Assembly (NCBI GenBank): GCA_900100835.1
Contig: FNCM01000020.1
Coordinates: 1 to 40,204, forward strand
Direction of reading: 5' to 3'
Source: Selenomonas sp. WCT3
Lineage (GTDB): Bacteria > Bacillota > Negativicutes > Selenomonadales > Selenomonadaceae
Length of the DNA stretch: 40,204 bases
The first letter of the stretch is position 1, and every line of letters starts with the position of its first letter. The notes under the pieces are model-generated. The model was not told the origin of the DNA. It was given only the letters and a program-made list of their open reading frames with translations, and ran no database searches. A program made the position numbers and the translations under genes. Positions 17,676 to 25,588 of this stretch are shown piece by piece.

Positions 17676-17700
17676 AAAGGGACTGTGAAAAATCCCTTTA
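17676..17700 (+). terminator. Terminator of the efflux operon
   Basis: AAAGGGA pairs with TCCCTTT around CTGTGAAAAA, 31 bases after the permease stop. The T-run is weak. It is followed by a much stronger hairpin at 17715-17762. Confidence 0.55.
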
Positions 17701-17714
17701 TATTGGCATAAAAT

Positions 17715-17762
17715 ATAGAAGCCTCCATAAGATTGAGTCATCTACCTTATGGAGGCTTCTAT
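17715..17762. terminator. 17-bp hairpin, probable second terminator
   Basis: ATAGAAGCCTCCATAAG (17715-17731) is exactly complementary to CTTATGGAGGCTTCTAT (17746-17762). No long T-run follows, so it may act as an RNA 3'-end stabiliser rather than a classic terminator. Confidence 0.5.
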
Positions 17763-17785
17763 GAATTTATCCACGCCTTTTTTAC

Positions 17786-18492
17786 AAATTACAGTTTGTA
17801 GGTTACACGAATCTCATTCGCAGCAACTCTTAGCCGCCGCTAGGGGCAGTGCCAACACTACGCGGGAGATGTTTTTCTAAACGAAATTTTTATCCTTAAT
17901 TAGGCATCGAAAAAGTTGCAAAACGCGCTTCGCTTGAACGGTAGCAATTTTTCGACGAACGGTGAGGATAAAAATTTCGTTCTTCACGAAAAACATCAAA
18001 CGCTTCGTTTATGGCACTGCCCCTAGCGGCGGCTGACTTTTGGAACAAAAAGCCTTCCCCTCTGGGGAAGGTGCCCCGTCAGGGGCGGATGAGGTAGCAC
18101 CTTAAGCTATTATGCTTATCGTAATGCGTATAAAGGGACTTCATCCGAGCGCTTCGCGCCCACCGCCCGGGATGTCCACCGGACATCCGCAACTTCGTTG
18201 CCCCCAGAGGGGAAGGCAGTTTTGTGACGACTCTAACCGAGGCGGCGGGGGCCCCAGTACCATAAGCGTAGCCTTGACGTTCCGCGTGAAGCAAGAAATT
18301 TTTGCCTGCGTTCTCGTTGGAAAAGCAGTTTCGTCCAAGCGAAGCGCGTTTAACTGTTTTCCAACTCTTAATTAAAAGGCAAAAATTTCTTGTAGCGGGT
18401 TGTCACCGGTGGAGCGTTGGTACTGTGTCCCCCGCCGCCGGCGAGTTGCTTCGAACACGAACTCGCTAATACGAACCTACAAACTGTAATTT
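17786..18492. repeat. 707-bp composite palindromic repeat with terminal inverted repeats
   Basis: The ends are perfect 19-bp inverted repeats: AAATTACAGTTTGTAGGTT (17786-17804) and its complement (18474-18492). Inside are three hairpin units. Unit A (17832-18034) is closed by a perfect 23-bp pair at 17832-17854 and 18012-18034. Unit C (18052-18217) is closed by GCCTTCCCCTCTGGGG and its complement. Unit B (18241-18440) is closed by a GGCGGCGGGGG...CAGTACCA pair and CAAGAAATTTTTGCCT (18292-18307) with its complement (18377-18392). A and B share the 16-mer AAACGCGCTTCGCTTG in opposite orientation. No convincing gene lies within. The end of a second copy is at 40062-40204, so this is a dispersed, non-coding, MITE- or REP-like family. 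Confidence 0.85.
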
Positions 18493-18515
18493 CACAGCCC
18501 CTTTTTTTGCAGATT

Positions 18516-19424
18516 TTAGCCGCGGGAGAGCTTGAAGCTATCGCAAGGGGAAGTTGGTGAGGGCTGCTGGCCGTCCAGCGGGAAGGTAGTTGTTCCTTGA
18601 AAGCTGGGCAGTAGCTTCAACGACTGCTGGGGGCAGTTGCCCGTGCAGAGGCCGCAGGCCGTGCATTTTATGGGAGAAAATTGCAGGCAGGCAGAGCCCT
18701 GTTCCGATGCGCGGGTCAGGGTGAGGGCCTTTTCTGGACAGAGCATGGTGCAGAGGCCGCAGCTGTTGCAGGGAGCTTTTAGGGTCAGGCCGGGGAAAAT
18801 CGCGGCGGGATCGATAGGCGGTGCTTGTTTGGCAAGCCAGATGACCGGGTCAAAGGCGTAGCGGTGCTCGACTTGCGCGGCGGCAATTTCGGTGGCGCCT
18901 TCCTTGGCGGCAGTAAAGAGCGACCGGAAGAAGGAGCGCCGGGGGACTGAGGGAGCTGGCGCAGGCGCGGCTTTCACCCGAACTAATTTTAACGGTGCTT
19001 TGTTCGCTTCCTGCAGGGATTCGTTACAGGCGTCAATCTCCTGTTCGAGCCATTTGGCAACCGCCGGATTACAGCTGGCACAACGGGACGTATCGATTGC
19101 TAAGGGCTTTTGGCTGGCCAGTGCCCAGAGCAGGCGGCGATTAAGGGCACCGAGACAGGGCATGCTGCCAGGGCTGACTTTTTGGCACATGAGCACCTGA
19201 GGTTCCAGGTTTTGTACCGCTGTCAGAGCATTGTCGTAATCGGTATCGCTATGAATGGCGCCGGTGGGACAAATGGCCGTACACAAGCCACAGTTATCGC
19301 ATTTTTCGGCGTCAATTTCCCGGTTCTTTATCGCCTGTTTGGGGCAGATGGTTTCGCAGCGGTTGCAGGTCACGTTGGTATAGTGAAACAGGCAGCGGTT
19401 CAGGTCGATTTCGCGCTTAGCCAT
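18516..19424 (-). CDS. Multi-[4Fe-4S] ferredoxin-domain protein
   Basis: This 302-residue cytoplasmic protein has four CxxCxxCxxxC-type cluster motifs. The first pair is CNRCETICP and CDNCGLCTAICP (residues about 19-55); the second is CNSCGLCTMLCP and CTACGLCTGNCP (about 215-270). The middle carries extra Cys (VLMCQKVSPGSMPCLG, DTSRCASCNPAVAKW) that could bind another cluster, then an Ala/Pro linker. It probably passes electrons, but no partner enzyme is adjacent, so its pathway is unknown. I start at the ATG at 19424, since AAAGGTGG covers the GTG at 19436. A minus-strand promoter fits: TTGGCA (19491-19486), 18 bases, TATAAT (19467-19462). Confidence 0.85.
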   Translation of the reverse strand: MAKREIDLNRCLFHYTNVTCNRCETICPKQAIKNREIDAEKCDNCGLCTAICPTGAIHSDTDYDNALTAVQNLEPQVLMCQKVSPGSMPCLGALNRRLLWALASQKPLAIDTSRCASCNPAVAKWLEQEIDACNESLQEANKAPLKLVRVKAAPAPAPSVPRRSFFRSLFTAAKEGATEIAAAQVEHRYAFDPVIWLAKQAPPIDPAAIFPGLTLKAPCNSCGLCTMLCPEKALTLTRASEQGSACLQFSPIKCTACGLCTGNCPQQSLKLLPSFQGTTTFPLDGQQPSPTSPCDSFKLSRG

Positions 19425-19661
19425 GGTTTTAGCCACCTTTCATCAATTAGTATACGATGCCATTATACCCCCTTTGTTTATTTTTTGCCAAAGCTGTATT
19501 GCTGGCGTCGTCTTTGGCATAGCAGCAGACGAGCAAGAGCTTGTGGATTACCTTGGCGTTTTGTATAAGTGAAAAGCCATGCCTTCTGCAGCTAAAGGGC
19601 ATTAACCAAGTCTTTGAATGTGCTGCTGCCCGTTTCGTTTGGGAACGGGCATTTTTTATGT
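19425..19661 (+). other. Intergenic region ending in an orphan + strand terminator
   Basis: The left part holds the ferredoxin promoter on the minus strand. On the + strand, TGCCCGTT and AACGGGCA enclose a short loop at 19627-19650, followed by TTTTTT: a good terminator with no + strand gene before it. The roughly 130 bases ahead could encode a small RNA, or the hairpin may only insulate the RpiR promoter. I find no coding frame or familiar RNA fold. Confidence 0.35.
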
Positions 19662-19667
19662 TATAAT
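19639..19667 (+). promoter_or_regulatory. Promoter of the RpiR gene
   Basis: A perfect TATAAT (19662-19667) has a TTGGGA -35-like box 17 bases upstream (19639-19644), the latter inside the terminator hairpin. Transcription would begin near 19674. Confidence 0.6.
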
Positions 19668-19693
19668 AAGTTCTATGAATGGGGGAATCGGCG

Positions 19694-20482
19694 ATGCGCT
19701 TGGAAGAAATCATCAACCATCATAGGAAAGATTTGAATGAGACGGACCTGGTTGTCTGGAAGTATATTCTCCAGCATCGTAGCGAGGCCCGTCATATTTC
19801 GATTCATGAATTGGCCAGAGCCTGTGCGGTGTCCAGTACGACGATTGTCCGCTTTGCGCAAAAGCTGGGCTTTGATGGCTTTGGGGAACTCAAGGCTGTC
19901 ATGAAGATGGAGGAGCCGGCAAAGTCCTTTTATCATGAGGATGTGCTGCAGGATATGCAGGCCTTCTATACCCAGACTGGGGAGAAAATCTTTGCGCGGA
20001 ATTTCGACAGTGCCAGCCGGCTGGTTCGGGAGGCAAACCGTGTCTATGCCTTTGCTTCGGGGTACGTACAGAGCAATGTGGTACAGGAATTGAAGCGCCT
20101 CTTCTTTTACGATAACGTGCTGATTTACGAGATTCGGGGCTATGAGGAGTTTCGTTCTGTTATCCGCAATACGACGAAGGATGACCTGTTTATTTTCGTG
20201 TCCCTTTCCGGTGAGACGCCGGCGGTGGTAGATTTTGCCCGCCAGCTGCAACTTCGGGAGCTGCCGCTGATATCGATTACGAAGCTCCATGACAATACGC
20301 TAGCCAGTCTGTCTACGGTCAATCTTTACGTTTCGCCAGCCCGTTTCCAGATTTACGATAACGATGATGAGCATACGGCGTTCCAGTCGATGATGCCCTA
20401 TTTCATGCTGGTGGAAATCTGGTACGTCAAGTACCGCATCTACTGTGCAAGTTTGGAAAAGAAATCCTTGGATATCCTGTGA
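19694..20482 (+). CDS. RpiR/MurR-family regulator (HTH plus SIS domain)
   Basis: This 262-residue protein has an N-terminal RpiR helix-turn-helix at about 1-77 (ISIHELARACAVSSTTIVRF, then AQKLGFDGFGELK). The C-terminal SIS sugar-phosphate-binding domain occupies about 100-240 (VYAFASGYVQSNVVQEL; FIFVSLSGETPAVVDFARQL). Such regulators sense phosphosugars and control adjacent sugar genes, here the phosphotransferase operon that follows. I prefer the ATG at 19694 because the upstream ATG at 19679 lies only about 5 bases after the predicted transcript start; the ribosome site (GGGGGAA) is modest for either. Confidence 0.88.
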   Translation: MRLEEIINHHRKDLNETDLVVWKYILQHRSEARHISIHELARACAVSSTTIVRFAQKLGFDGFGELKAVMKMEEPAKSFYHEDVLQDMQAFYTQTGEKIFARNFDSASRLVREANRVYAFASGYVQSNVVQELKRLFFYDNVLIYEIRGYEEFRSVIRNTTKDDLFIFVSLSGETPAVVDFARQLQLRELPLISITKLHDNTLASLSTVNLYVSPARFQIYDNDDEHTAFQSMMPYFMLVEIWYVKYRIYCASLEKKSLDIL

Positions 20483-20502
20483 GCCCAGCTGGGGCGCGGG
20501 CG

Positions 20503-20534
20503 TGTACCAAAGTACAGGAAATGTACCAAGGTAC
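20503..20534. promoter_or_regulatory. Tandem TGTACC dyads, candidate operators
   Basis: TGTACCAAAGTACA (20503-20516) and TGTACCAAGGTAC (20522-20534) are two palindromes whose starts are 19 bases apart, about two helical turns. They lie between the RpiR gene and the PTS gene, upstream of the terminator. A further dyad, CCGAATGTTCGG (20649-20660), is nearer the PTS gene. Any of these could be the RpiR site. Confidence 0.45.
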
Positions 20535-20554
20535 GGCCTGGGGGTAAAATGCCG

Positions 20555-20592
20555 AAAGGCCGCGAACCTATTGCGTTCGCGGCCTTTTTTTT
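20555..20592 (+). terminator. Terminator after the RpiR gene
   Basis: AAAGGCCGCGAAC and GTTCGCGGCCTTT form a 13-bp stem with a seven-base loop and eight T. It isolates the regulator from the PTS operon, or acts as an attenuator if transcripts run through. Confidence 0.9.
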
Positions 20593-20709
20593 GTATTCTT
20601 GGTTTACAAGATATCTTACAGGGTGTACAGGGCAGGATGCCAACACATCCGAATGTTCGGTAGCAATCCTTTTATTGATTCAAGACAGATAAATGGGAGG
20701 GTATAAGAA

Positions 20710-22827
20710 ATGTCCTTGAGTAAAGACCGCATCATGCAGGGGATGCAGCGGTTTGGCGGCGCCATGTATACGCCGGTCATTCTGTTCGCATTCTTCGGTA
20801 TCATGGTAGCCGTTTCTATCGTTTGCAAGAACGAGGGACTGCTCGGCAGCCTGGCTGCAAAAGGAACTCTTTGGTATGACTTCTGGTTTGTGGTGGAGCA
20901 GGGGGCCTGGACGGTATTTTCCCAGATGCCAATCCTCTTTGCCATTGCCGTGCCGATTGGTTTTGCGAAGAAAGAACCGGCGCGCTGTGCCATGGAATCC
21001 TTCGTTATCTACATGATTTTCAACTACTTCATTTCCGGTATCCTGACGCTAAACGGTGCGTTCTTCGGTGTGGATTACAGCCAGAACGCCGGCGCTGGTA
21101 CGGGGCTGGCTATGATTGCCAACATCAAGACGTTGGACATGGGCATGCTCGGAGCCATCTTTATCGCCTGTGTGACGGCTTGGCTCCACAACCGGTTCTA
21201 TGATACGGATATCCCCGATTGGCTCGGAATCTTCAAGGGGCCGGCCTTCGTTGTAGCCGTTGGCTTTGCGGTGATGTTGCCGCTGTCCCTGCTCTTCTGT
21301 GTCGTTTGGCCGGCTATCCAGCACGGTATCATGAACTTCCAGGATTTCCTGAAATCCAGCGGTATCGTCGGCGTTTGGGCTTACACCTTCTCGGAACGAA
21401 TCCTTTTGCCGGCAGGCCTGCATCACTTTATTTATCTGCCCTTTATCTTTGGCCCCGCCGTCTGCGATGGTGGTATCCAGCAGTATTGGCTCCAGCACCT
21501 TAATGATTTTGCTACGAGTGCCCAGAGCCTCAAAGAAATGTTCCCGGAGGGCGGTTTTGCCCTGCATGGCAGTGCCAAGGTCTTCGGTCTGCCGGGAGCT
21601 GCACTGGCTATGTACATGTGCGCGAAGCCGGAGAAGAAAAAGAAGACGGCTGCGCTTTTGATTCCGGCGACGATTACCGCTGTTCTTTGCGGCATCACGG
21701 AACCGCTGGAGTTCACGTTCCTGTTTGTGGCACCGCTTCTCTATCTCGTTCATTCGCTGCTGGCCGCAACCCTTTCGGCTACGCTCTACTTCTTCGGCCT
21801 GGCTGGTAACTTTGGCGGCGGCCTCATCGACTGCTTCGTGCAGAACTGGATTCCGCTGTTCCCGTATCATTCGGGTACCTACATCATGCAGATTGGCATT
21901 GGCCTCTGCTTTACGGCAATTTACTTCGTGGTCTTCCGCTTTATGATTCTGAAGTTCGACTATGCAACGCCGGGCCGTACGGCGGATGATGTGGAAGATA
22001 AACTCTTCTCCAAAGACGAGTATAAGGCGAAAAAAGAAATGGAAGATATGGGTCTTGCTGGCAATGCCCTGGCCATTAAAGCCAAGGTGTTCCTGGATTG
22101 CCTGGGCGGTCCGGGGAATATCCAGGAGGTCACGAACTGTGCAACCCGCCTGCGCGTAACGGTAGCCGACCCGGATAAGGTTAAACCGGTATCGAAATTC
22201 ACCAAGGCTGGCGCCTTCGGCCTGGTTAAAAATGGCTGTGCGATCCAGGTAATCGTAGGCCTTTCCGTGCCGCAGGTACGCTGCTATTTTGATGCGTTGC
22301 TGAAGGGCGAGCCCATCACGGAGGAGGCTTGCGCAGCCAAAGAGGCAAAAAGTCAGCCCGCAATGCCCAGCCTGGCGATGAAACTCAATGCCTGCATTTC
22401 GGGGCACCTTATCGATATGAGTGAAGTCAATGATGAGATGTTTTCGCATAAGATGATGGGAGATGGCGTGGCCATCGAACCAACGGGAGATACGGTAGTT
22501 GCTCCGGCTGATGCGGAAGTCACGATGGTCATGGAAGAAAGCCTCCATGCAATCGGCCTTCGCCTGGACAACGGTGCTGAGCTTTTGATTCATATCGGCA
22601 TTGATACGGTAAAACTCAACGGCCGTGGCTTCCAGCTGCTCACGAAGCAGGGCGTGAAGGTCAAAGCCGGTGATCCGCTCATCAAGTTTGATCCACAGGT
22701 AATCAAGGAGGCTGGCTATCAGACGACGGTTATCATGGCGGTCACGAACTCCAGTGATTATCCGCAGATGAAGAAACAGCCGGATCAGCAGGTTACCGCT
22801 GATGAAACGCCGATTCTGACGTTCTAA
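20710..22827 (+). CDS. Alpha-glucoside-type PTS permease, EIICBA fusion
   Basis: This 705-residue enzyme II of the glucose superfamily imports and phosphorylates a sugar with phosphate from HPr. EIIC occupies about 1-430, with some ten membrane segments, FGGAMYTPVILFAFFG at the start and the CGITEPLEF substrate motif near 328-336. EIIB (about 450-535) has the phospho-Cys in EVTNCATRLRV (C477). EIIA (about 550-690) has HAIGLRL (H613) and LLIHIGIDTVKLNG (H628), the Glc-type active His. The EIIC resembles maltose/alpha-glucoside transporters (GlvC/MalB/AglA). Having its own EIIA, it needs only EI and HPr, which are encoded at 37257-39406. An adjacent GH13 phospho-glucosidase supports an alpha-glucoside substrate. 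Confidence 0.92.
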   Translation: MSLSKDRIMQGMQRFGGAMYTPVILFAFFGIMVAVSIVCKNEGLLGSLAAKGTLWYDFWFVVEQGAWTVFSQMPILFAIAVPIGFAKKEPARCAMESFVIYMIFNYFISGILTLNGAFFGVDYSQNAGAGTGLAMIANIKTLDMGMLGAIFIACVTAWLHNRFYDTDIPDWLGIFKGPAFVVAVGFAVMLPLSLLFCVVWPAIQHGIMNFQDFLKSSGIVGVWAYTFSERILLPAGLHHFIYLPFIFGPAVCDGGIQQYWLQHLNDFATSAQSLKEMFPEGGFALHGSAKVFGLPGAALAMYMCAKPEKKKKTAALLIPATITAVLCGITEPLEFTFLFVAPLLYLVHSLLAATLSATLYFFGLAGNFGGGLIDCFVQNWIPLFPYHSGTYIMQIGIGLCFTAIYFVVFRFMILKFDYATPGRTADDVEDKLFSKDEYKAKKEMEDMGLAGNALAIKAKVFLDCLGGPGNIQEVTNCATRLRVTVADPDKVKPVSKFTKAGAFGLVKNGCAIQVIVGLSVPQVRCYFDALLKGEPITEEACAAKEAKSQPAMPSLAMKLNACISGHLIDMSEVNDEMFSHKMMGDGVAIEPTGDTVVAPADAEVTMVMEESLHAIGLRLDNGAELLIHIGIDTVKLNGRGFQLLTKQGVKVKAGDPLIKFDPQVIKEAGYQTTVIMAVTNSSDYPQMKKQPDQQVTADETPILTF

Positions 22828-22849
22828 TCCCCTAGGAAGGTACGATATC

Positions 22850-24553
22850 ATGAAAGACATGAAATGGTGGCAGAAAACGGTAGTATACCAAATCTATCCC
22901 AAAAGTTTTTTGGATACTACCGGCAGCGGCCAGGGCGATATCCCCGGCGTCACCAAACGGTTGGATTATTTGAAGACATTGGGGGTGGGAGCCGTTTGGC
23001 TCACCCCAGTGTACCCGTCGCCGATGGTAGACAATGGTTACGATATTGCCGATTACACCGCGATTGACCCATCCTATGGTACGATGGCAGATATGGAAGA
23101 GCTTATTGCCGAAGGCAAAAAGCGAAATATTCGCATCGTCATGGATTTGGTCTATAACCACACATCCGATAAACATCAATGGTTTGAAGAATCAAAGGCA
23201 AGCCGGGATAACGCGAAGGCGGACTGGTATATCTGGCGCGATGCTAAGCCCGATGGTTCGGCGCCCACCAACTGGCGTTCGATTTTCGGCGGCAGTGCCT
23301 GGACTTGGTGCGAAGAGCGTCAGCAGTATTACCTGCATACCTTTGCCGAGGCCCAGCCGGATCTCAACTGGGAAAATCCCCAGGTGCGGCAGGCACTTTA
23401 TGCGGCGGCAAATTTCTGGCTCGACAAGGGCGTTGGCGGTTTCCGCATAGACGCCATCGTCTATATCAAAAAGCCCCAGGAATTTATCGATGGGGAGCCA
23501 GACAGTGCCGACGGCATGGTCAGCATCCATTCGATGATTGCCGATACGCCGGGAATCCTGGATTTCCTCCACGAGTTCCGCCGGGAAGTCTTCGATGGAC
23601 ACGACATCTTTACCGTGGCGGAAGCCAATGGCGTCGAGCCGTCAGAACTTAAAGACTGGGTTGGCGATCAGGGAGCCTTTGATATGCTCTTCGAGTTCAG
23701 CCATACGAATCTGGAGTTCCCGGACGGTGAGCTTTGGTGCCATGCTACGGGCTGGAAACCGGAGCTGGTAAAGGAACTCAAGGCGGTTCTTTCGGCCAGC
23801 CAGCAGGCTACCGCTGACAATGGCTGGTATCCGATTTTCTTCGAGAATCACGACCAGTTCCGCAGTGTGCGGCATTTCTTCCCCGATGATTCGGACCCGA
23901 AGATTACGTCAAAGATGCTGGCGACGGTACTCTTTACGCTCCGCGGTACGCCCTTCATCTACGAAGGACAGGAGCTGGGCATGGACAATGTGGCTTGGGA
24001 CTCCATCGAAGATTACAACGATATTTCCTCCCACGGGCAGTATGAATTGGCCTTGAAGGAGGGCGTGACGCCCCAGGAGGCCATGAAAGTCATCCATCGG
24101 TACAGCCGGGACAATGCTCGCACGCCTATGCAGTGGACTAAGGGCCGTCAGGCTGGTTTTACCAAGGGGACGCCTTGGCTGCCGGTACATGACGATTATC
24201 GGAGCTGCTGCGTGGAAAGTGAAGCACTAGACGAAACGTCAACGCTGCTTTACTATCGCCAATTAGCCCGCATCCGGGCAAATGGCGATGCAGCTGGGGT
24301 TCTCCAGCAGGGCGACTACACAGAGCTTTTGCCGGATAATCCCGACGTCTACGCCTTCCGCCGCCGCTTCGGCTGTCGCCAAGTGGTGACTCTGGCTAAC
24401 TTCAGTGGCTATGAAGTCCTCTATGATGCCAAGAAATTAGCAGGTGCAGATCTTTTGATATCCTCCCAGGAGGGTAGTGCCAAAGGTGTTCTGCGGCCTT
24501 ATGAAGCCGTTTGTTATTTGATGGAAACTGAGAAAGGAGGAGAGGCAAAATGA
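22850..24553 (+). CDS. GH13 alpha-glucosidase, probably acting on 6-phospho-alpha-glucosides
   Basis: This 567-residue cytoplasmic enzyme is of the oligo-1,6-glucosidase/trehalose-6-phosphate hydrolase group. Region I is MDLVYNHTSD, region II GGFRIDAIVYI (nucleophile D201), region III FTVAEANGV (acid E258) and region IV FFENHDQFRS (D335). The N-terminus WWQKTVVYQIYPKSF is typical. It would split the phosphorylated disaccharide delivered by the PTS into glucose and glucose 6-phosphate. Trehalose-6-phosphate, maltose-6-phosphate or isomaltose-type substrates cannot be told apart here. GGAAGG lies 9 bases before the ATG. Its end overlaps the next start by ATGA. Confidence 0.9.
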   Translation: MKDMKWWQKTVVYQIYPKSFLDTTGSGQGDIPGVTKRLDYLKTLGVGAVWLTPVYPSPMVDNGYDIADYTAIDPSYGTMADMEELIAEGKKRNIRIVMDLVYNHTSDKHQWFEESKASRDNAKADWYIWRDAKPDGSAPTNWRSIFGGSAWTWCEERQQYYLHTFAEAQPDLNWENPQVRQALYAAANFWLDKGVGGFRIDAIVYIKKPQEFIDGEPDSADGMVSIHSMIADTPGILDFLHEFRREVFDGHDIFTVAEANGVEPSELKDWVGDQGAFDMLFEFSHTNLEFPDGELWCHATGWKPELVKELKAVLSASQQATADNGWYPIFFENHDQFRSVRHFFPDDSDPKITSKMLATVLFTLRGTPFIYEGQELGMDNVAWDSIEDYNDISSHGQYELALKEGVTPQEAMKVIHRYSRDNARTPMQWTKGRQAGFTKGTPWLPVHDDYRSCCVESEALDETSTLLYYRQLARIRANGDAAGVLQQGDYTELLPDNPDVYAFRRRFGCRQVVTLANFSGYEVLYDAKKLAGADLLISSQEGSAKGVLRPYEAVCYLMETEKGGEAK

Positions 24554-25323
24554 AGATTGCCGCCAGTGATTACGATGGAACGCTGTTCCGCAATGAAGTG
24601 ATTGCTAAGGCTGATGTGGAAGGAATCCGCCGCTGGCGGGCGGCTGGCAATAAGTTTGGCGTAGTCACGGGCCGTGACTACGGCATGCTGGCGCCACAGC
24701 TAAAGCATTATGACATCGAGTCTGACTATGCCGTCTGCAATAACGGCGGGCTCATCTGCCGGGCTGACGGCACGCCGCTCTGGCAGGGCGAGATTCCGCA
24801 CAAGACGCTGGCAGAAATGGTCCAGGAGCCTGGTGTACGCCGCTCCTTCCACTTCGCCTTTTCGGCAGCGGATACCACGTACCTTTACCATGAGCGTGAG
24901 GGTTCGTGGATTTCGCGGGAAGCAAAGCAGTGGGATTTCAAGATTAAAATGATTACGGAGCAGGACATCATGAGCCTGCCACAGATTCATCAATTTTCCC
25001 TGGGCTATCCGGAGGCAAGTGAAGCCGCCGAGGTGGGCGAAATCCTCAATGCCCGCTATGGCGATGTGATTCATGCTTATCCGAACCGATGCAGCCTCGA
25101 CATTACGCCGAAGGGCATCAGCAAGGAACAGGGAATCCGCAAGATGTTAGAACTCATGGGTTGGGACTGTGCGGAGATTTGCACCATTGGTGACGAAATC
25201 AACGACCTGCCCATGATAGAAGCTTTCCATGGATTTACCGTTGAAACGGCCCGAGATGCCATTAAAGCACGCGCCCAAAAGGCGTATGCTGGTGTCGGTG
25301 CCATGTTGGAAGCGAATATTTAA
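24550..25323 (+). CDS. Cof-type HAD phosphatase (subfamily IIB)
   Basis: This 257-residue hydrolase has motif I ASDYDGTLFRN, motif II VVTGRDYGM, the C2-type cap in the middle and motif IV CTIGDEINDLPMIEAF. Cof-type enzymes dephosphorylate sugar phosphates, flavin mononucleotide and similar compounds. Being the last gene of the operon, overlapping the glucosidase by 4 bases, it may relieve sugar-phosphate build-up by releasing free sugar from the phosphorylated products. The substrate is not determined. Confidence 0.88.
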   Translation: MKIAASDYDGTLFRNEVIAKADVEGIRRWRAAGNKFGVVTGRDYGMLAPQLKHYDIESDYAVCNNGGLICRADGTPLWQGEIPHKTLAEMVQEPGVRRSFHFAFSAADTTYLYHEREGSWISREAKQWDFKIKMITEQDIMSLPQIHQFSLGYPEASEAAEVGEILNARYGDVIHAYPNRCSLDITPKGISKEQGIRKMLELMGWDCAEICTIGDEINDLPMIEAFHGFTVETARDAIKARAQKAYAGVGAMLEANI

Positions 25324-25588
25324 TTTCCCCCAGGAAACATATAACCCCTTATCCTAACGAGATGGCACAGAGCGTCCCTTTGCTGTGTGCCATCAACGCT
25401 GACAACAGAATACGCCGGACGGCATCATTCTGAAATCATACATAAATAAGTGAATATGTGTAGAGATTTTCATATCGGAACATGGACAGATACGGAAATC
25501 TCTTCTCATATAAGGTAAATTGTGAGAATGTTTAGCGGAAACAGATAATACTGATAAAGCTAAGCAAAGGGAAAGGAAGTTTTGGAAA
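25324..25588. other. Intergenic region before the SLH porin
   Basis: GATGGCACA (25361-25369) and TGTGCCATC (25386-25394) form a hairpin after the PTS operon, without a T-run. AGAGATTT (25462-25469) and AAATCTCT (25496-25503) form a second dyad in the porin leader. I see no convincing promoter and no gene. Confidence 0.4.

Noticed and set aside
18112..18375. Small open frames inside the palindromic repeat
   Set aside because: They have no ribosome site and are generated by GC-rich inverted repeats.
17786..18492. CRISPR array
   Set aside because: The repeats are nested inverted arms, not evenly spaced direct repeats with unique spacers.
21049..22860. Open frame of 603 codons opposite the EIICBA gene
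   Set aside because: Shadow of a gene with clear PTS motifs on the other strand.
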